This document shows positions 1-7,394 of a DNA stretch of 9,546 nt, in pieces (the stretch's first letter is position 1; each line of letters starts with the position of its first letter). Source of the stretch: Mesorhizobium sp. (lineage in GTDB: Bacteria; Pseudomonadota; Alphaproteobacteria; Rhizobiales; Rhizobiaceae). Location: positions 1 through 9,546 of the forward strand of contig JAEKLU010000125.1 of assembly GCA_019509685.1 (NCBI GenBank). Reading direction: 5' to 3'. The notes beneath the pieces were generated by a model. That model saw nothing but the letters and a program-made list of their open reading frames with translations, was not told the origin of the DNA and ran no database searches. The position numbers and the translations under genes were made by a program.

Positions 1-2597
1 AGCCGGCGCGCGATCTTGGCGAACTGATGGCGCGTGATCGCTTCGATCATCGCATCCGAGAGCGGATAGTACGGAATGGTCACCACGCGGCCCAGGAAAG
101 CGGCGGGAAACACTTTCAGCAGCGGCGCGCGCAGGGCGGTATCCAGATCGTCTATGCCGGTGCGCACGGTGCCGTTCTTGGTGCGGTCCATGATGACCTC
201 GGAGCCGACATTGGAGGTAAGCAGGATCAGCGTGTTCTTGAAATCGATCCGCCGACCCTCGCTGTCGTCCATCATGCCCTTGTCGAAGACCTGGAAGAAG
301 ATCTCATGCACGTCGGGATGCGCCTTCTCGACCTCGTCGAGCAGGATCACCGAATAGGGTTTGCGCCGCACCGCCTCGGTCAGGATGCCGCCCTTGCCGT
401 AGCCGACATAACCGGGCGGCGCGCCCTTCAGCGTCGAGACAGTGTGCGCTTCCTGGAATTCGGACATGTTGATCGAGATCAGGTTCTGCTCGCCGCCATA
501 GAGCGTTTCGGCCAGCGCCAGGGCTGTCTCGGTCTTGCCGACGCCGGAGGGACCGCAAAGCAGGAACACGCCGACCGGCTTTTCCGGCGCGCCGAGGCCG
601 GCGCGACTGGTCTGCACGCGTCGCGCGATCATCTCCATCGCATGGTCCTGACCGACGACGCGCTCAGACAAGGTGGCGGCGAGCTTGAGCGCTTTCTCGG
701 TCTGACTGGAGAGCATCCGGCCCGTCGGGATGCCGGTCCAGTCCTGCACCACGGTGGCGACGGCGTTGCGATCGACCGAAGGCAGGATCAACGGCGTCTC
801 GCCCTGCGCGCCGGCAAGTTCCACCATCAATTCGCGCAGTCGCGCCAGATCGGCGGCCGCTTCATCCGCCGGCTCCGCGGAAATCGCCTCGGCCTTGACC
901 ACATCAGCCTTGGACCCTTTGGCCTTCGACGCCTTGGTTTTCTGAGGCTTGGTCTCAGCGGCTTTGCCTTCGTCCGCCTTTTTCTCAGGCGTTTTAACGG
1001 CCGCGTCTGCGCTCTCCATTTCGACGGCCGCCTCCTCGGCTACCGCCTCATCGAGCGGCACGCCGTCGCCACGCAATTTTGCGCGTAAGTCCAGGATCTC
1101 GGCCACCAGCGCTTTTTCTCGATCCCAGCGCGCCTGGGCGGCTGCCAAAGTGGTCTCGGTTTCGGCCAATCCAGCGTCCACGCGAGCCTGCCGCTCGGCA
1201 ACGTCGATGCCGATCGCCGCCTCGCGGCCGATGATACCGTTCTCCACTTCCAGCGCCTGGCGGCGGCGCAGAATATCCTCGACCTCGGCCGGCGTCGCGT
1301 GCTGCGAGACGGCAACCCTAGCGCAGGCGGTGTCGAGAAGGCTAACCGCCTTGTCGGGCAATTGCCTGGCCGGGATATAGCGGTGCGAAAGCGAAACCGA
1401 GGCCTCGATCGCCTCGTCGAGGATCTGGACCTTGTGGTGCTGCTCGAGAACGCCGGCGACGCCGCGCAGCATCAGCACGGCCACCGCTTCGGAGGGCTCG
1501 TCGATCTTGACCACCTGGAAGCGGCGGGTCAGCGCCGGATCCTTCTCGATATGCTGCTTGTATTCGGCCCAGGTCGTGGCGGCGATGGTACGCAGTTCGC
1601 CGCGCGCCAGCGCGGGCTTCAGGAGATTGGCCGCATCTCCAGTTCCCGCGGCACCCCCGGCGCCGATCAGCGTGTGCGCCTCGTCGATGAACAGGATGAT
1701 CGGCACCTCGGAGGACTGGACCTCGTCGATCACCGCCTTCAGCCGCTTCTCGAACTCGCCTTTGACGCTGGCGCCGGCCTGCATCAGCCCGACATCGAGC
1801 ATGCGCACGGAAACGTTCTGCAGTGTCGGCGGCACGTCGCCCTGGGCAATGCGCAGCGCAAAGCCCTCGACGACCGCCGTTTTGCCGACGCCCGCCTCCC
1901 CGGTCAGGATCGGGTTGTTTTGCCGGCGTCGCATCAGGATGTCGACGATCTGGCGGATTTCGGGATCGCGGCCGACGACCGGATCGATCTTGCCGTCGCG
2001 GGCGCGCTGGGTGAGGTCGGTGGCGTATTTGGCGAGCGCCGAATCCCCGCCCGGGCCACGTTTCATCGGTGTTTCGGCGGCTTTGGCGGGAGGCGAGCCG
2101 GCTTCGAGCGAGCCGTCCGTGACATCGGCGAAACGGGAAATGACCCCGTCCGCATCGATCTTGTCGAATTCGGCGCTGATCTTCGACACCAGGCCTTCCA
2201 GCACCGGTGTCTTAAGGCAGGCGACCAGGATATGGGCGCTGCGCACCTCCTCGACACCGAATTCCAATGTGGCCAGGTTCCAGCCTTCCTGGATGGCGTG
2301 GAAGATGTGGTCGGAGAATTCTTCGACCGAGGTCGCGCCGTAGGGCAGCTTGTCGATGGCCCGCGTCATGTCCGCCGTCAACCGACTGGCATCGATGCCG
2401 GCGTCGGCAAGGATCATCTGCACGTCCGAGCGTTCCGACAACACCAGTTGCTGGACGAAATGGACGAGCTCGACATAGGGGTTGCCGCGCAGCTTGGCCG
2501 TGTCGGCGGCGGCCTTGAAGGCGCGCATCCCCGTCGGATTGAGCTTTGCAACGAGTTCCTTACGCTTGAAACTCTGCGACGACCGGCGCTGTTCCAT
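1..2597 (-). CDS. tssH: T6SS sheath-disassembly ATPase ClpV/TssH (3' end cut by window edge)
   Basis: ClpB/Hsp100-type AAA+ ATPase that unfolds contracted TssB-TssC sheath in the cytosol to recycle it. 865 residues are visible with no stop; the frame runs off the left edge, so the end of the D2 small domain is missing. Seen in order: N-terminal domain (about 1-165) opening with a ClpV-like FKRKELVAKLNPTG; D1 Walker A GEAGVGKT (233-240), pore loop KGEF (279-282), Walker B with D305-E306, arginine-finger region LTRRFQ (356-361); a short coiled-coil middle region (about 435-520); a Lys/Ala/Glu-rich insert (about 527-580); D2 with Walker A GPSGVGKT (682-689), pore motif GYVGYG (729-734) and Walker B D754-E755. 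Both ATPase sites look intact. The ATG at 2597 is chosen because the family N-terminus begins there; a weak AAGG lies 4 nt upstream. It is divergent from tssA. ClpB is unlikely given the N-domain, the short middle region and the T6SS neighbours. Confidence 0.97.
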   Translation of the reverse strand, partial: MEQRRSSQSFKRKELVAKLNPTGMRAFKAAADTAKLRGNPYVELVHFVQQLVLSERSDVQMILADAGIDASRLTADMTRAIDKLPYGATSVEEFSDHIFHAIQEGWNLATLEFGVEEVRSAHILVACLKTPVLEGLVSKISAEFDKIDADGVISRFADVTDGSLEAGSPPAKAAETPMKRGPGGDSALAKYATDLTQRARDGKIDPVVGRDPEIRQIVDILMRRRQNNPILTGEAGVGKTAVVEGFALRIAQGDVPPTLQNVSVRMLDVGLMQAGASVKGEFEKRLKAVIDEVQSSEVPIILFIDEAHTLIGAGGAAGTGDAANLLKPALARGELRTIAATTWAEYKQHIEKDPALTRRFQVVKIDEPSEAVAVLMLRGVAGVLEQHHKVQILDEAIEASVSLSHRYIPARQLPDKAVSLLDTACARVAVSQHATPAEVEDILRRRQALEVENGIIGREAAIGIDVAERQARVDAGLAETETTLAAAQARWDREKALVAEILDLRAKLRGDGVPLDEAVAEEAAVEMESADAAVKTPEKKADEGKAAETKPQKTKASKAKGSKADVVKAEAISAEPADEAAADLARLRELMVELAGAQGETPLILPSVDRNAVATVVQDWTGIPTGRMLSSQTEKALKLAATLSERVVGQDHAMEMIARRVQTSRAGLGAPEKPVGVFLLCGPSGVGKTETALALAETLYGGEQNLISINMSEFQEAHTVSTLKGAPPGYVGYGKGGILTEAVRRKPYSVILLDEVEKAHPDVHEIFFQVFDKGMMDDSEGRRIDFKNTLILLTSNVGSEVIMDRTKNGTVRTGIDDLDTALRAPLLKVFPAAFLGRVVTIPYYPLSDAMIEAITRHQFAKIARR

Positions 2598-2919
2598 TGA
2601 ACCTTGCCCCCGATATCTGCTGACCGCACCCTGCCATATAAGCGGCTGCTTGACAAAACCATGTGCCGGGCGAGGCCTTCGGACCCTATCCGGGCGGCAC
2701 CTCGCGGTTACACAAGCCTTGCAAACTCCTGCAACAAACCCGGATTGCGCGCCGAACTATGCGAGCGATTTCACATACCCGGTCCGCCAATCGCGCAATG
2801 GGTTTGTCGAAAGATAACTGGGACGTTCAGCTTCTGTTAGTTTTTAAGCATGTGCTCAATTGTCGTGGCATAGGGCCGATGATAACGTTACGTCACATAG
2901 CCGCTTGCTGGGGGTAGGT
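2598..2919. promoter_or_regulatory. divergent intergenic region between tssH and tssA
   Basis: This 322-bp stretch has no convincing gene and separates two divergent T6SS arms, so promoters in both directions are inferred to lie here. It is more AT-rich than its flanks around 2800-2900. Elements I can see: a perfect CTTGACA (2649-2655) resembling an alphaproteobacterial -35 on the plus strand, but with no good -10 at 16-18 nt; an 8-bp inverted repeat ATTGCGCG (2744-2751) / CGCGCAAT (2792-2799) with a 40-bp spacer; TGCAA repeated at 2720 and 2730, one helical turn apart; and the 8-bp palindrome TAACGTTA (2883-2890) about 30 bp before the tssA start. I found no convincing sigma-54 site (GG-N10-GC). 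Each element alone could be chance. The regulatory role rests on the gene arrangement. Confidence 0.6.
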
Positions 2920-2922
2920 GTG
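2910..2922 (+). promoter_or_regulatory. RBS and GTG start of tssA
   Basis: A GGGGG run (2910-2914) lies 5 nt before the GTG at 2920. The residues that follow (IDLALWLNPLDGANPSGEDL) match the usual first residues of TssA/ImpA proteins. An in-frame ATG at 2860 would add 20 residues with no family resemblance, so GTG 2920 is preferred. Confidence 0.65.
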
Positions 2923-4092
2923 ATTGATCTCGCACTCTGGCTGAATCCTCTGGACGGTGCGAACCCGTCGGGAGAGGATTTGCGTAACGACCCGGCTTTT
3001 CACGAGTTGGAGCGGCTCACGGAAACCCAGCTCAAGGTCGTCCATGACGGCGGCAACAAGACTTCGCAGTCCACCATCCCGGTTGACTGGGCAGCCGTTC
3101 TGGAGAAAGCGGAGGAATTGCGGCTCCGCGGCCGGGACTTGCGTTTGCTGGTTCTCGTCACACGCGCTCTCGCCAATGAAGAAGGGCTGGCCGGCCTCGC
3201 CCAAGGGCTGACGCTGATTGCGCGGACCTTCGAGCAGTACTGGGACAGCCTGCACCCGTCGCTGCGGTCGGGTGCGCCGCGTGAAGCCGCCTTGCGCCGC
3301 ATGAACGCGTTGCTCGATCTGCAGAACGGCCAGGGAGGCCTGTTGGCGAACCTCAGGCAGACCGTATTCTTCTCACCGCGAGCGATCGGGCCGATCAGCG
3401 GGCGTGACCTGGAACAGGCAGCGCTCGACGAGCGCGTCATGCTCCAGGAAGCCGCCTCCGGCCTGGGGAACGCCGAAAAGACGGCGCTGACGGCGGCGCA
3501 CAACCAGTTGCTGAACCGGGTGCGCACCGGATGCGCGGCGCAGGTCGATCAGGCCGCGGACGCGATGACGACACTTTTGGCCGATGCGCGAGGCGCGATT
3601 TCGGCGCTGGAGGCAGTGGATACCGCTCTCAACCCCCGCATCGAAGGCAATGGCGCCACCGTTCCGGAATTAAGGAAGTTCCTGCAGCGTTTGCTGACGA
3701 CGCTGGAGCGGAATTCCGGCCCTGGCGCCGTAGCCAACGGTGCGGCAAAGCCTGCTCCTCAGCCGGAGCAACGGGCATCGACGTCCACCCGAAACGGTCA
3801 TGGAGCCGAGACGATGGCAAGTGTGGCAAGCGCTGTGGAAGCGAGCACCGGCCTGCCTGACCGGATCAATTCGCGCGACGAAGTCGTCAAATGCCTCGAT
3901 CTTGTGGTCGCTTTTTACGACCGCACCGAACCGTCCAGCCCGATCCCGCATCTCGCCCGGCGCGTGCGCCGGATGGTGCACATGGATTTCGTGGAACTGA
4001 TGGAAGATCTCGCCCCGTCGGGGCTGAAGGAATTCCGGCTGCTTGCCGGTGTCGCCGATCCCAAGAAGCCGGCCCAGAAGGATGAAAGGTAG
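2920..4092 (+). CDS. tssA: T6SS assembly protein TssA (ImpA family)
   Basis: TssA binds the baseplate and membrane complex and coordinates polymerisation of the Hcp tube and TssBC sheath. The protein is 390 residues from the GTG at 2920. The ImpA N-terminal domain is clear: NPSGEDLRNDPAFHELE (15-31), helical segments to about residue 130, and the YWDSLHP motif (107-113). A Pro/Ala/Ser/Thr-rich linker (about 268-305) leads to a C-terminal domain with INSRDEVVKCLDLVVAFYDRTEPSSPIPHLARR (start 316) and MDFVELMEDLAP (355-366), the pattern of TssA proteins that end in a short helical domain. It is first in the plus-strand operon. It ends 6 bp before tssB, and its last codons carry the AAAGG (4085-4089) that serves as tssB's ribosome binding site. 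The domain match is strong; the exact start is less certain. Confidence 0.95.
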   Translation: MIDLALWLNPLDGANPSGEDLRNDPAFHELERLTETQLKVVHDGGNKTSQSTIPVDWAAVLEKAEELRLRGRDLRLLVLVTRALANEEGLAGLAQGLTLIARTFEQYWDSLHPSLRSGAPREAALRRMNALLDLQNGQGGLLANLRQTVFFSPRAIGPISGRDLEQAALDERVMLQEAASGLGNAEKTALTAAHNQLLNRVRTGCAAQVDQAADAMTTLLADARGAISALEAVDTALNPRIEGNGATVPELRKFLQRLLTTLERNSGPGAVANGAAKPAPQPEQRASTSTRNGHGAETMASVASAVEASTGLPDRINSRDEVVKCLDLVVAFYDRTEPSSPIPHLARRVRRMVHMDFVELMEDLAPSGLKEFRLLAGVADPKKPAQKDER

Positions 4093-4098
4093 AAAAGC

Positions 4099-4635
4099 AT
4101 GCCAGCAGAGAGCAAAGCGAAGGTCATCGAAAGAAACCGCGCCCCGCGCGTGCAGATCGCCTACGACGTCGAGACCTACGGCAGCCCGACGACGATCGAG
4201 TTGCCGTTCGTCATGGCCGTGATGGCCGATCTTTCCGGCGCCTCGCAGACCAAGGAAGCGTCGAAGTCGGTGCTCGACCGCAATTTCGTCGAAACCGACG
4301 CCAACCGCTTCCCCAAATTCATGGAAGCGATGGGGCCACGCGTGAAGGCACGCGTGAAGAACACCCTGCCGCAAGCCGAGGGCCAGGAGCGAGACGAAGA
4401 ACTGGCGATCGATCTCACCTTCGCGAAGATGGGTGATTTTGCGCCGGACAAGGTCGCCGAGCAGGTGCCGCAACTGGCCGAGATCCTCAAGATGCGACGT
4501 CAACTCGAGGAACTGCTGGGCTTCATGGATGGCCGCGTCGACGCCGAAAAGCGCATCGCGCAGCTTCTGAACAATGAGCCGCTGCTGAGCAAGATCGCCG
4601 ACCAGGCGATCTCCGACAGCAAGGGCGAGGAGTAA
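4099..4635 (+). CDS. tssB: T6SS contractile sheath small subunit TssB (VipA)
   Basis: Small sheath protein that pairs with TssC to build the contractile tube around Hcp in the cytosol. The 178 residues fit the family length. Conserved landmarks are RAPRVQIAYDVE (14-25), ELPFVMAVMADLSG (34-47) and DRNFVETD (60-67), followed by the usual LTFAKMGDFAPDKVAEQVPQL stretch and a C-terminal helical region rich in Leu and charged residues. The ATG at 4099 is preceded by AAAGG at 9 nt. The stop is 3 bp before tssC, and the last two Glu codons form tssC's ribosome binding site (GAGGAG, 4627-4632), so the two sheath subunits are probably translated in step. No missing motif or frameshift was seen. Confidence 0.98.
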   Translation: MPAESKAKVIERNRAPRVQIAYDVETYGSPTTIELPFVMAVMADLSGASQTKEASKSVLDRNFVETDANRFPKFMEAMGPRVKARVKNTLPQAEGQERDEELAIDLTFAKMGDFAPDKVAEQVPQLAEILKMRRQLEELLGFMDGRVDAEKRIAQLLNNEPLLSKIADQAISDSKGEE

Positions 4636-4638
4636 ATC

Positions 4639-6144
4639 ATGGCCGAACAGCAAAAGACCGCAGCCGCCACCGCCGAGGCGGAAGCCATCGATCTTGGCGA
4701 ATTCAGCGGACTCCTTGAAAAGGATTTCAAGGTCAAGAAAGACGACAGCGAGAAGCTGCAGCAACTGGTGCGCAACCTGGCGCTTGCCGCTCAATCGCGT
4801 TCCGAGACCACGACCATCTCGTCCAATGCGATCAAGTCGATCAAGTCGCTGATCGCCGGCATCGACAAGATGCTGACGACGCAGGTCAACGAGATCCTGC
4901 ATGCCCCGGAAGTGCGCGAGATGGAAGGCACCTGGCGCGGCCTTTGGTATCTCATCAACAACACCGAGACGGATACCAAGCTCAAGATCCGGGTGATGAA
5001 CATCTCCAAGGAGCAACTGGCCGACACGCTCGAGGATTATGAAGGCCAGATGTGGGACCAGAGCCCGGTCTTCAAGAAAGTCTACACGGACGAGTATTCG
5101 ATGCTGGGCGGCGAGCCGATCGGCTGCATCATCGGCGCCTACGAGTTCTCCAACCATCCGCGCGACGTCGGCCTGCTGCGCAACATCTCGGGTGTCTGCG
5201 CCTCGGCGCATACGCCGTTCATCGCCGCCGCCTCGCCACGGCTGTTCCGCATGGACAGCTGGCAGGAACTGCCGAACCCGCAAGACCTGCAGATGATCGT
5301 GAACAACCCGGCCTATGCCTCCTGGCAGTCGCTGCGCGAGAGCGAGGACGCCCGCTATATCGGCCTCACCATGCCGCGCGTGCTGGCGCGCCTGCCCTAC
5401 GGCTCGGAGACCGTTCCGGTGAAGGGCTTCACCTTCGAGGAAGAAGTGGGCGGCGACCACAACAAATATGTCTGGATGAACGCCGCTTTCCCGATGGGCG
5501 TGAACATCAACCGCAGCCACAAGCTCTATGGCTGGGGCACGCAGATCCGCGGCGTCGAAAATGGCGGTACGGTGCTGAACCTGCCGGTGCACGCCTTCCC
5601 GACCGACGACGGCTCAATTGCAATGAAATGTCCGACCGAGGTCGCCATCGACGACCGGCGCGAGGCGGAACTGGCCAAGCTCGGCCTGATGCCGATCCTG
5701 CACCGCAAGAACACCGACCTCGCGGCCTTCATCGGCGCGCATTCGCTTCAGGATGACGAGACGCGCGCCGGGCGTCTGGTCGACCCCGACGCCCAGTCCA
5801 ACGAAAGGCTGAGCGCCAACCTGCCCTATCTCTTCCCGGTGTCGCGTTTCGCGCATTACCTGAAGGCGATCGCGCGCGACAAGATCGGCTCGTTCAAGGA
5901 ACGCACCGATATGGAGATCTGGTTGACCGAATGGATCAACCGGTACGTGCTGGCCAACCCGGCCTTTGCCGACGACAAGGCGCGCGCCAAGCGCCCCCTC
6001 GCCGCGGCCGAGGTCCAGGTCGACAGCGTCGAGGGCCGGCCCGGTTACTACAACGCCCGTTTCTATCTGCGTCCGCATTACCAGTTGGAAGGCATCAACG
6101 CCTCGCTCCGGCTGGTGTCGGAACTGCCGTCGGTGAAGGGCTGA
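4639..6144 (+). CDS. tssC: T6SS contractile sheath large subunit TssC (VipB)
   Basis: Large sheath subunit; heterodimers with TssB form the contractile sheath and are the ClpV substrate. The 501 residues match the family. Landmarks: HAPEVREMEGTWRGLWYL (88-105), GEPIGCIIGAYEFSNHPRDV (158-177), CPTEV (331-335) followed by DDRREAEL, LSANLPY and RFAHYLKAIARDKIG (391-417), and the C-terminal PGYYNARFYLRPHYQLEGI (468-486). The first 35 residues contain an amphipathic stretch (IDLGEFSGLLEKDF, 17-30) before the sheath fold, in the place where ClpV-recognised TssC proteins carry their binding helix; that role here is inferred. The ATG is 6 nt after GAGGAG. Only one tssC is present; no second paralogue and no tagJ follows it in this operon. 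Confidence 0.98.
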   Translation: MAEQQKTAAATAEAEAIDLGEFSGLLEKDFKVKKDDSEKLQQLVRNLALAAQSRSETTTISSNAIKSIKSLIAGIDKMLTTQVNEILHAPEVREMEGTWRGLWYLINNTETDTKLKIRVMNISKEQLADTLEDYEGQMWDQSPVFKKVYTDEYSMLGGEPIGCIIGAYEFSNHPRDVGLLRNISGVCASAHTPFIAAASPRLFRMDSWQELPNPQDLQMIVNNPAYASWQSLRESEDARYIGLTMPRVLARLPYGSETVPVKGFTFEEEVGGDHNKYVWMNAAFPMGVNINRSHKLYGWGTQIRGVENGGTVLNLPVHAFPTDDGSIAMKCPTEVAIDDRREAELAKLGLMPILHRKNTDLAAFIGAHSLQDDETRAGRLVDPDAQSNERLSANLPYLFPVSRFAHYLKAIARDKIGSFKERTDMEIWLTEWINRYVLANPAFADDKARAKRPLAAAEVQVDSVEGRPGYYNARFYLRPHYQLEGINASLRLVSELPSVKG

Positions 6145-6192
6145 AATTGCAGGAAAGTCATTTTGTTTCATTGAAAGCGGTGGAGAAAGACA
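6145..6192 (+). promoter_or_regulatory. short leader and strong RBS upstream of hcp
   Basis: The 48-bp gap is the largest in the operon and is visibly AT-richer than its flanks. It contains GGAGAAAG (6182-6189), with GGAG 7 nt before the hcp ATG, and the 11-bp palindrome TTTCATTGAAA (6166-6176). No rho-independent terminator is apparent. A separate Hcp boost, by strong initiation or RNA processing, is plausible but inferred. Confidence 0.5.
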
Positions 6193-6654
6193 ATGGCTAC
6201 AACAACGAAAATCGATGGTTTTTTGAAAGTTCCGGACATAAAGGGCCCCAGCAAGCGCGACGGCCATGAGGACGAGATCGAGGTATTCGGCGTCGATTAC
6301 AAGATGATCGCGCCTTACGATCCCAATTCGCTGTCGCGCCGCGGGCGCGTGTCGATGGGGATGATCAAGTTTTCCAAGCACTACGACAAGTCGTCGCCCT
6401 ACCTGAAGAAGGCGCTGTTCGAGAACAAGGCACTCGACGAAGTGAAGTTTTCGGCGCGCCGCACCATCGACGGCGAGACCAGCGATTATCTGGTCGTGAC
6501 GCTCACCGACGCTTCGGTCATGGAGTACGACATGCGGCAGGCCGCTGACGAGGCGGACCTCATCGAGGAAGAAGTCAGCTTCGCCTACAAGAAGATCAAG
6601 TTCGTCTACAACAAGGACGACGAGATCGAAATGGACGTCTATGTCGGCAAGTGA
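6193..6654 (+). CDS. hcp: T6SS tube protein Hcp (TssD)
   Basis: Hcp stacks as hexameric rings to form the inner tube that is fired out of the cell, and it can chaperone effectors. The 153 residues are close to the usual Hcp length. The family pattern is visible: FLKVPDIKGPSKRDGHEDEIEVFGVDY near the N-terminus, FSKHYDKSSPYL in the middle (the conserved FTK-x-DKSSP-L region), LVVTLTDASV, then a closing segment with SFAYKKIKFVYN. The tail is acidic and short, with no fused effector domain. There is no signal peptide, as expected for a T6SS substrate. It sits between tssC and tssE; its last 14 bases overlap the start of tssE. The strong ribosome binding site suits a protein needed in many copies. 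Confidence 0.96.
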   Translation: MATTTKIDGFLKVPDIKGPSKRDGHEDEIEVFGVDYKMIAPYDPNSLSRRGRVSMGMIKFSKHYDKSSPYLKKALFENKALDEVKFSARRTIDGETSDYLVVTLTDASVMEYDMRQAADEADLIEEEVSFAYKKIKFVYNKDDEIEMDVYVGK

Positions 6655-7393
6655 GGCCAAGCGGCCTGGCGCGAAAGCGCAGCTTGCCGGCAGTTCGCGG
6701 GCAAAGCGCGAGGCGGTTCAGCCCTCCCTCTGGGACCGCCTCGTCAACGATTTGCCGGGGCTTACGTCAGAGATCGACGGGTTGCGCCGCCTGCTGGACG
6801 AGGAACTCGGCGCCGAGCGCGTCGAGGCTCTTCTTGTTGGCAGCGCGCGCGCCATCGATGCCGACGCCGAACTCACATCCGAGCAGAAACGGCGCCTGCA
6901 CCGACTGGTCTTCCAAACCGAGCATCGTGTCGAGATCGAAAGCCGCGGCGTGGTCGTTTCGGCACGCGTGTTGAGAGAAGCCGTCCGGCGCGACATCGAG
7001 GCATTGTTCAACACCGAGCGCTTCGAATCCGTACCGATGCTTTCCGACGCCGAGCACGAACAGCCGCTGGACGAGTTGCCGTCGCTCGCCGACTTTCCGG
7101 AAGTGCGCCGCAGTGTCGTCAACTATGGCGTGCCGTCCTTTTCCGGCCGCTCGTCGCGGGATTTCGACCGCGATGTGCTGGCGCGCGAAATCCGCGCGGT
7201 GCTTGCCACCTTCGAGCCGCGCCTGAAGGAAAGCGCCACGACCGTCAACGTCACGCTCGGCGACAAAACCGTCGGTCTCAAGATCGAGATCGACGCGGTG
7301 CTGATCATGACGCCAACACCGGAACGCATGCGGCTGCGCACGACGATCAATCTCGACAACGGCCTGGCACGAACCGAATTCCGGGAGGCCTGA
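6641..7393 (+). CDS. tssE: T6SS baseplate protein TssE (gp25-like), enlarged
   Basis: TssE is the gp25-like wedge protein that starts sheath assembly on the baseplate. Conserved parts are QPSLWDRLVNDLP (27-39), VLREAVRRDIEALFNT (110-125), FPEVRRSVVNYGVPSFSG (152-169), LAREIRAVLATFEPRL (180-195) and a C-terminal strand region ending RLRTTINLDNG (231-241). At 250 residues it is much longer than the usual 130-180. The extra length is mostly an inserted helical-looking block (about 40-105) between the QPSLWDRL motif and the RDIEALFNT helix, plus a charged N-terminal tail. The ATG at 6641 lies inside hcp and has only a weak ribosome binding site, so translation is probably coupled to hcp. A start after the tail cannot be excluded. 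Identity is firm; the insert's role is unknown. Confidence 0.93.
   Translation: MSASEAKRPGAKAQLAGSSRAKREAVQPSLWDRLVNDLPGLTSEIDGLRRLLDEELGAERVEALLVGSARAIDADAELTSEQKRRLHRLVFQTEHRVEIESRGVVVSARVLREAVRRDIEALFNTERFESVPMLSDAEHEQPLDELPSLADFPEVRRSVVNYGVPSFSGRSSRDFDRDVLAREIRAVLATFEPRLKESATTVNVTLGDKTVGLKIEIDAVLIMTPTPERMRLRTTINLDNGLARTEFREA
7383..7388 (+). promoter_or_regulatory. RBS of tssF inside the end of tssE
   Basis: GGGAGG lies 6 nt before the tssF ATG at 7395 and inside the last tssE codons. It fixes the tssF start and suggests coupled translation of the two baseplate genes. Confidence 0.7.
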
Positions 7394-7394
7394 G

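Noticed and set aside
27..2600. Two long plus-strand open frames (27-1088 and 1299-2600) opposite tssH
   Set aside because: They lie in exact codon register with tssH on the other strand. In GC-rich genes TTA, CTA and TCA codons are rare, so the mirror frame stays open. Their proteins are His/Arg/Gly/Asp-rich with no family pattern, while the minus strand encodes an unmistakable ClpV.
2649..2677. CTTGACA as the -35 box of a tssA promoter
   Set aside because: The hexamer is perfect, but the bases 16-18 nt downstream are GC-rich and lack a -10 match, so no promoter is called from it.
2690..2712. Possible sigma-54 promoter around GGCACCTCGCGGTTAC
   Set aside because: The GG is present but the GC doublet expected 10 nt later is TT, so it fails the key spacing rule.
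2482..2917. Small plus-strand frames of 78-111 codons reaching into the tssH-tssA intergenic region
   Set aside because: They begin inside tssH or at weak starts without a ribosome binding site, overlap one another in different frames and show no recognisable motif. The region is better read as divergent regulatory DNA.
3670..5592. 640-codon minus-strand open frame across tssA, tssB and tssC
   Set aside because: tssA, tssB and tssC share the same frame with very short gaps, so the mirror-register frame runs open across all three. The product shows no recognisable domain and the sense strand is fully explained by three conserved genes.
5614..6660. 348-codon minus-strand open frame across the end of tssC and hcp
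   Set aside because: Another antisense mirror frame; it covers two conserved T6SS genes and has no family features of its own.
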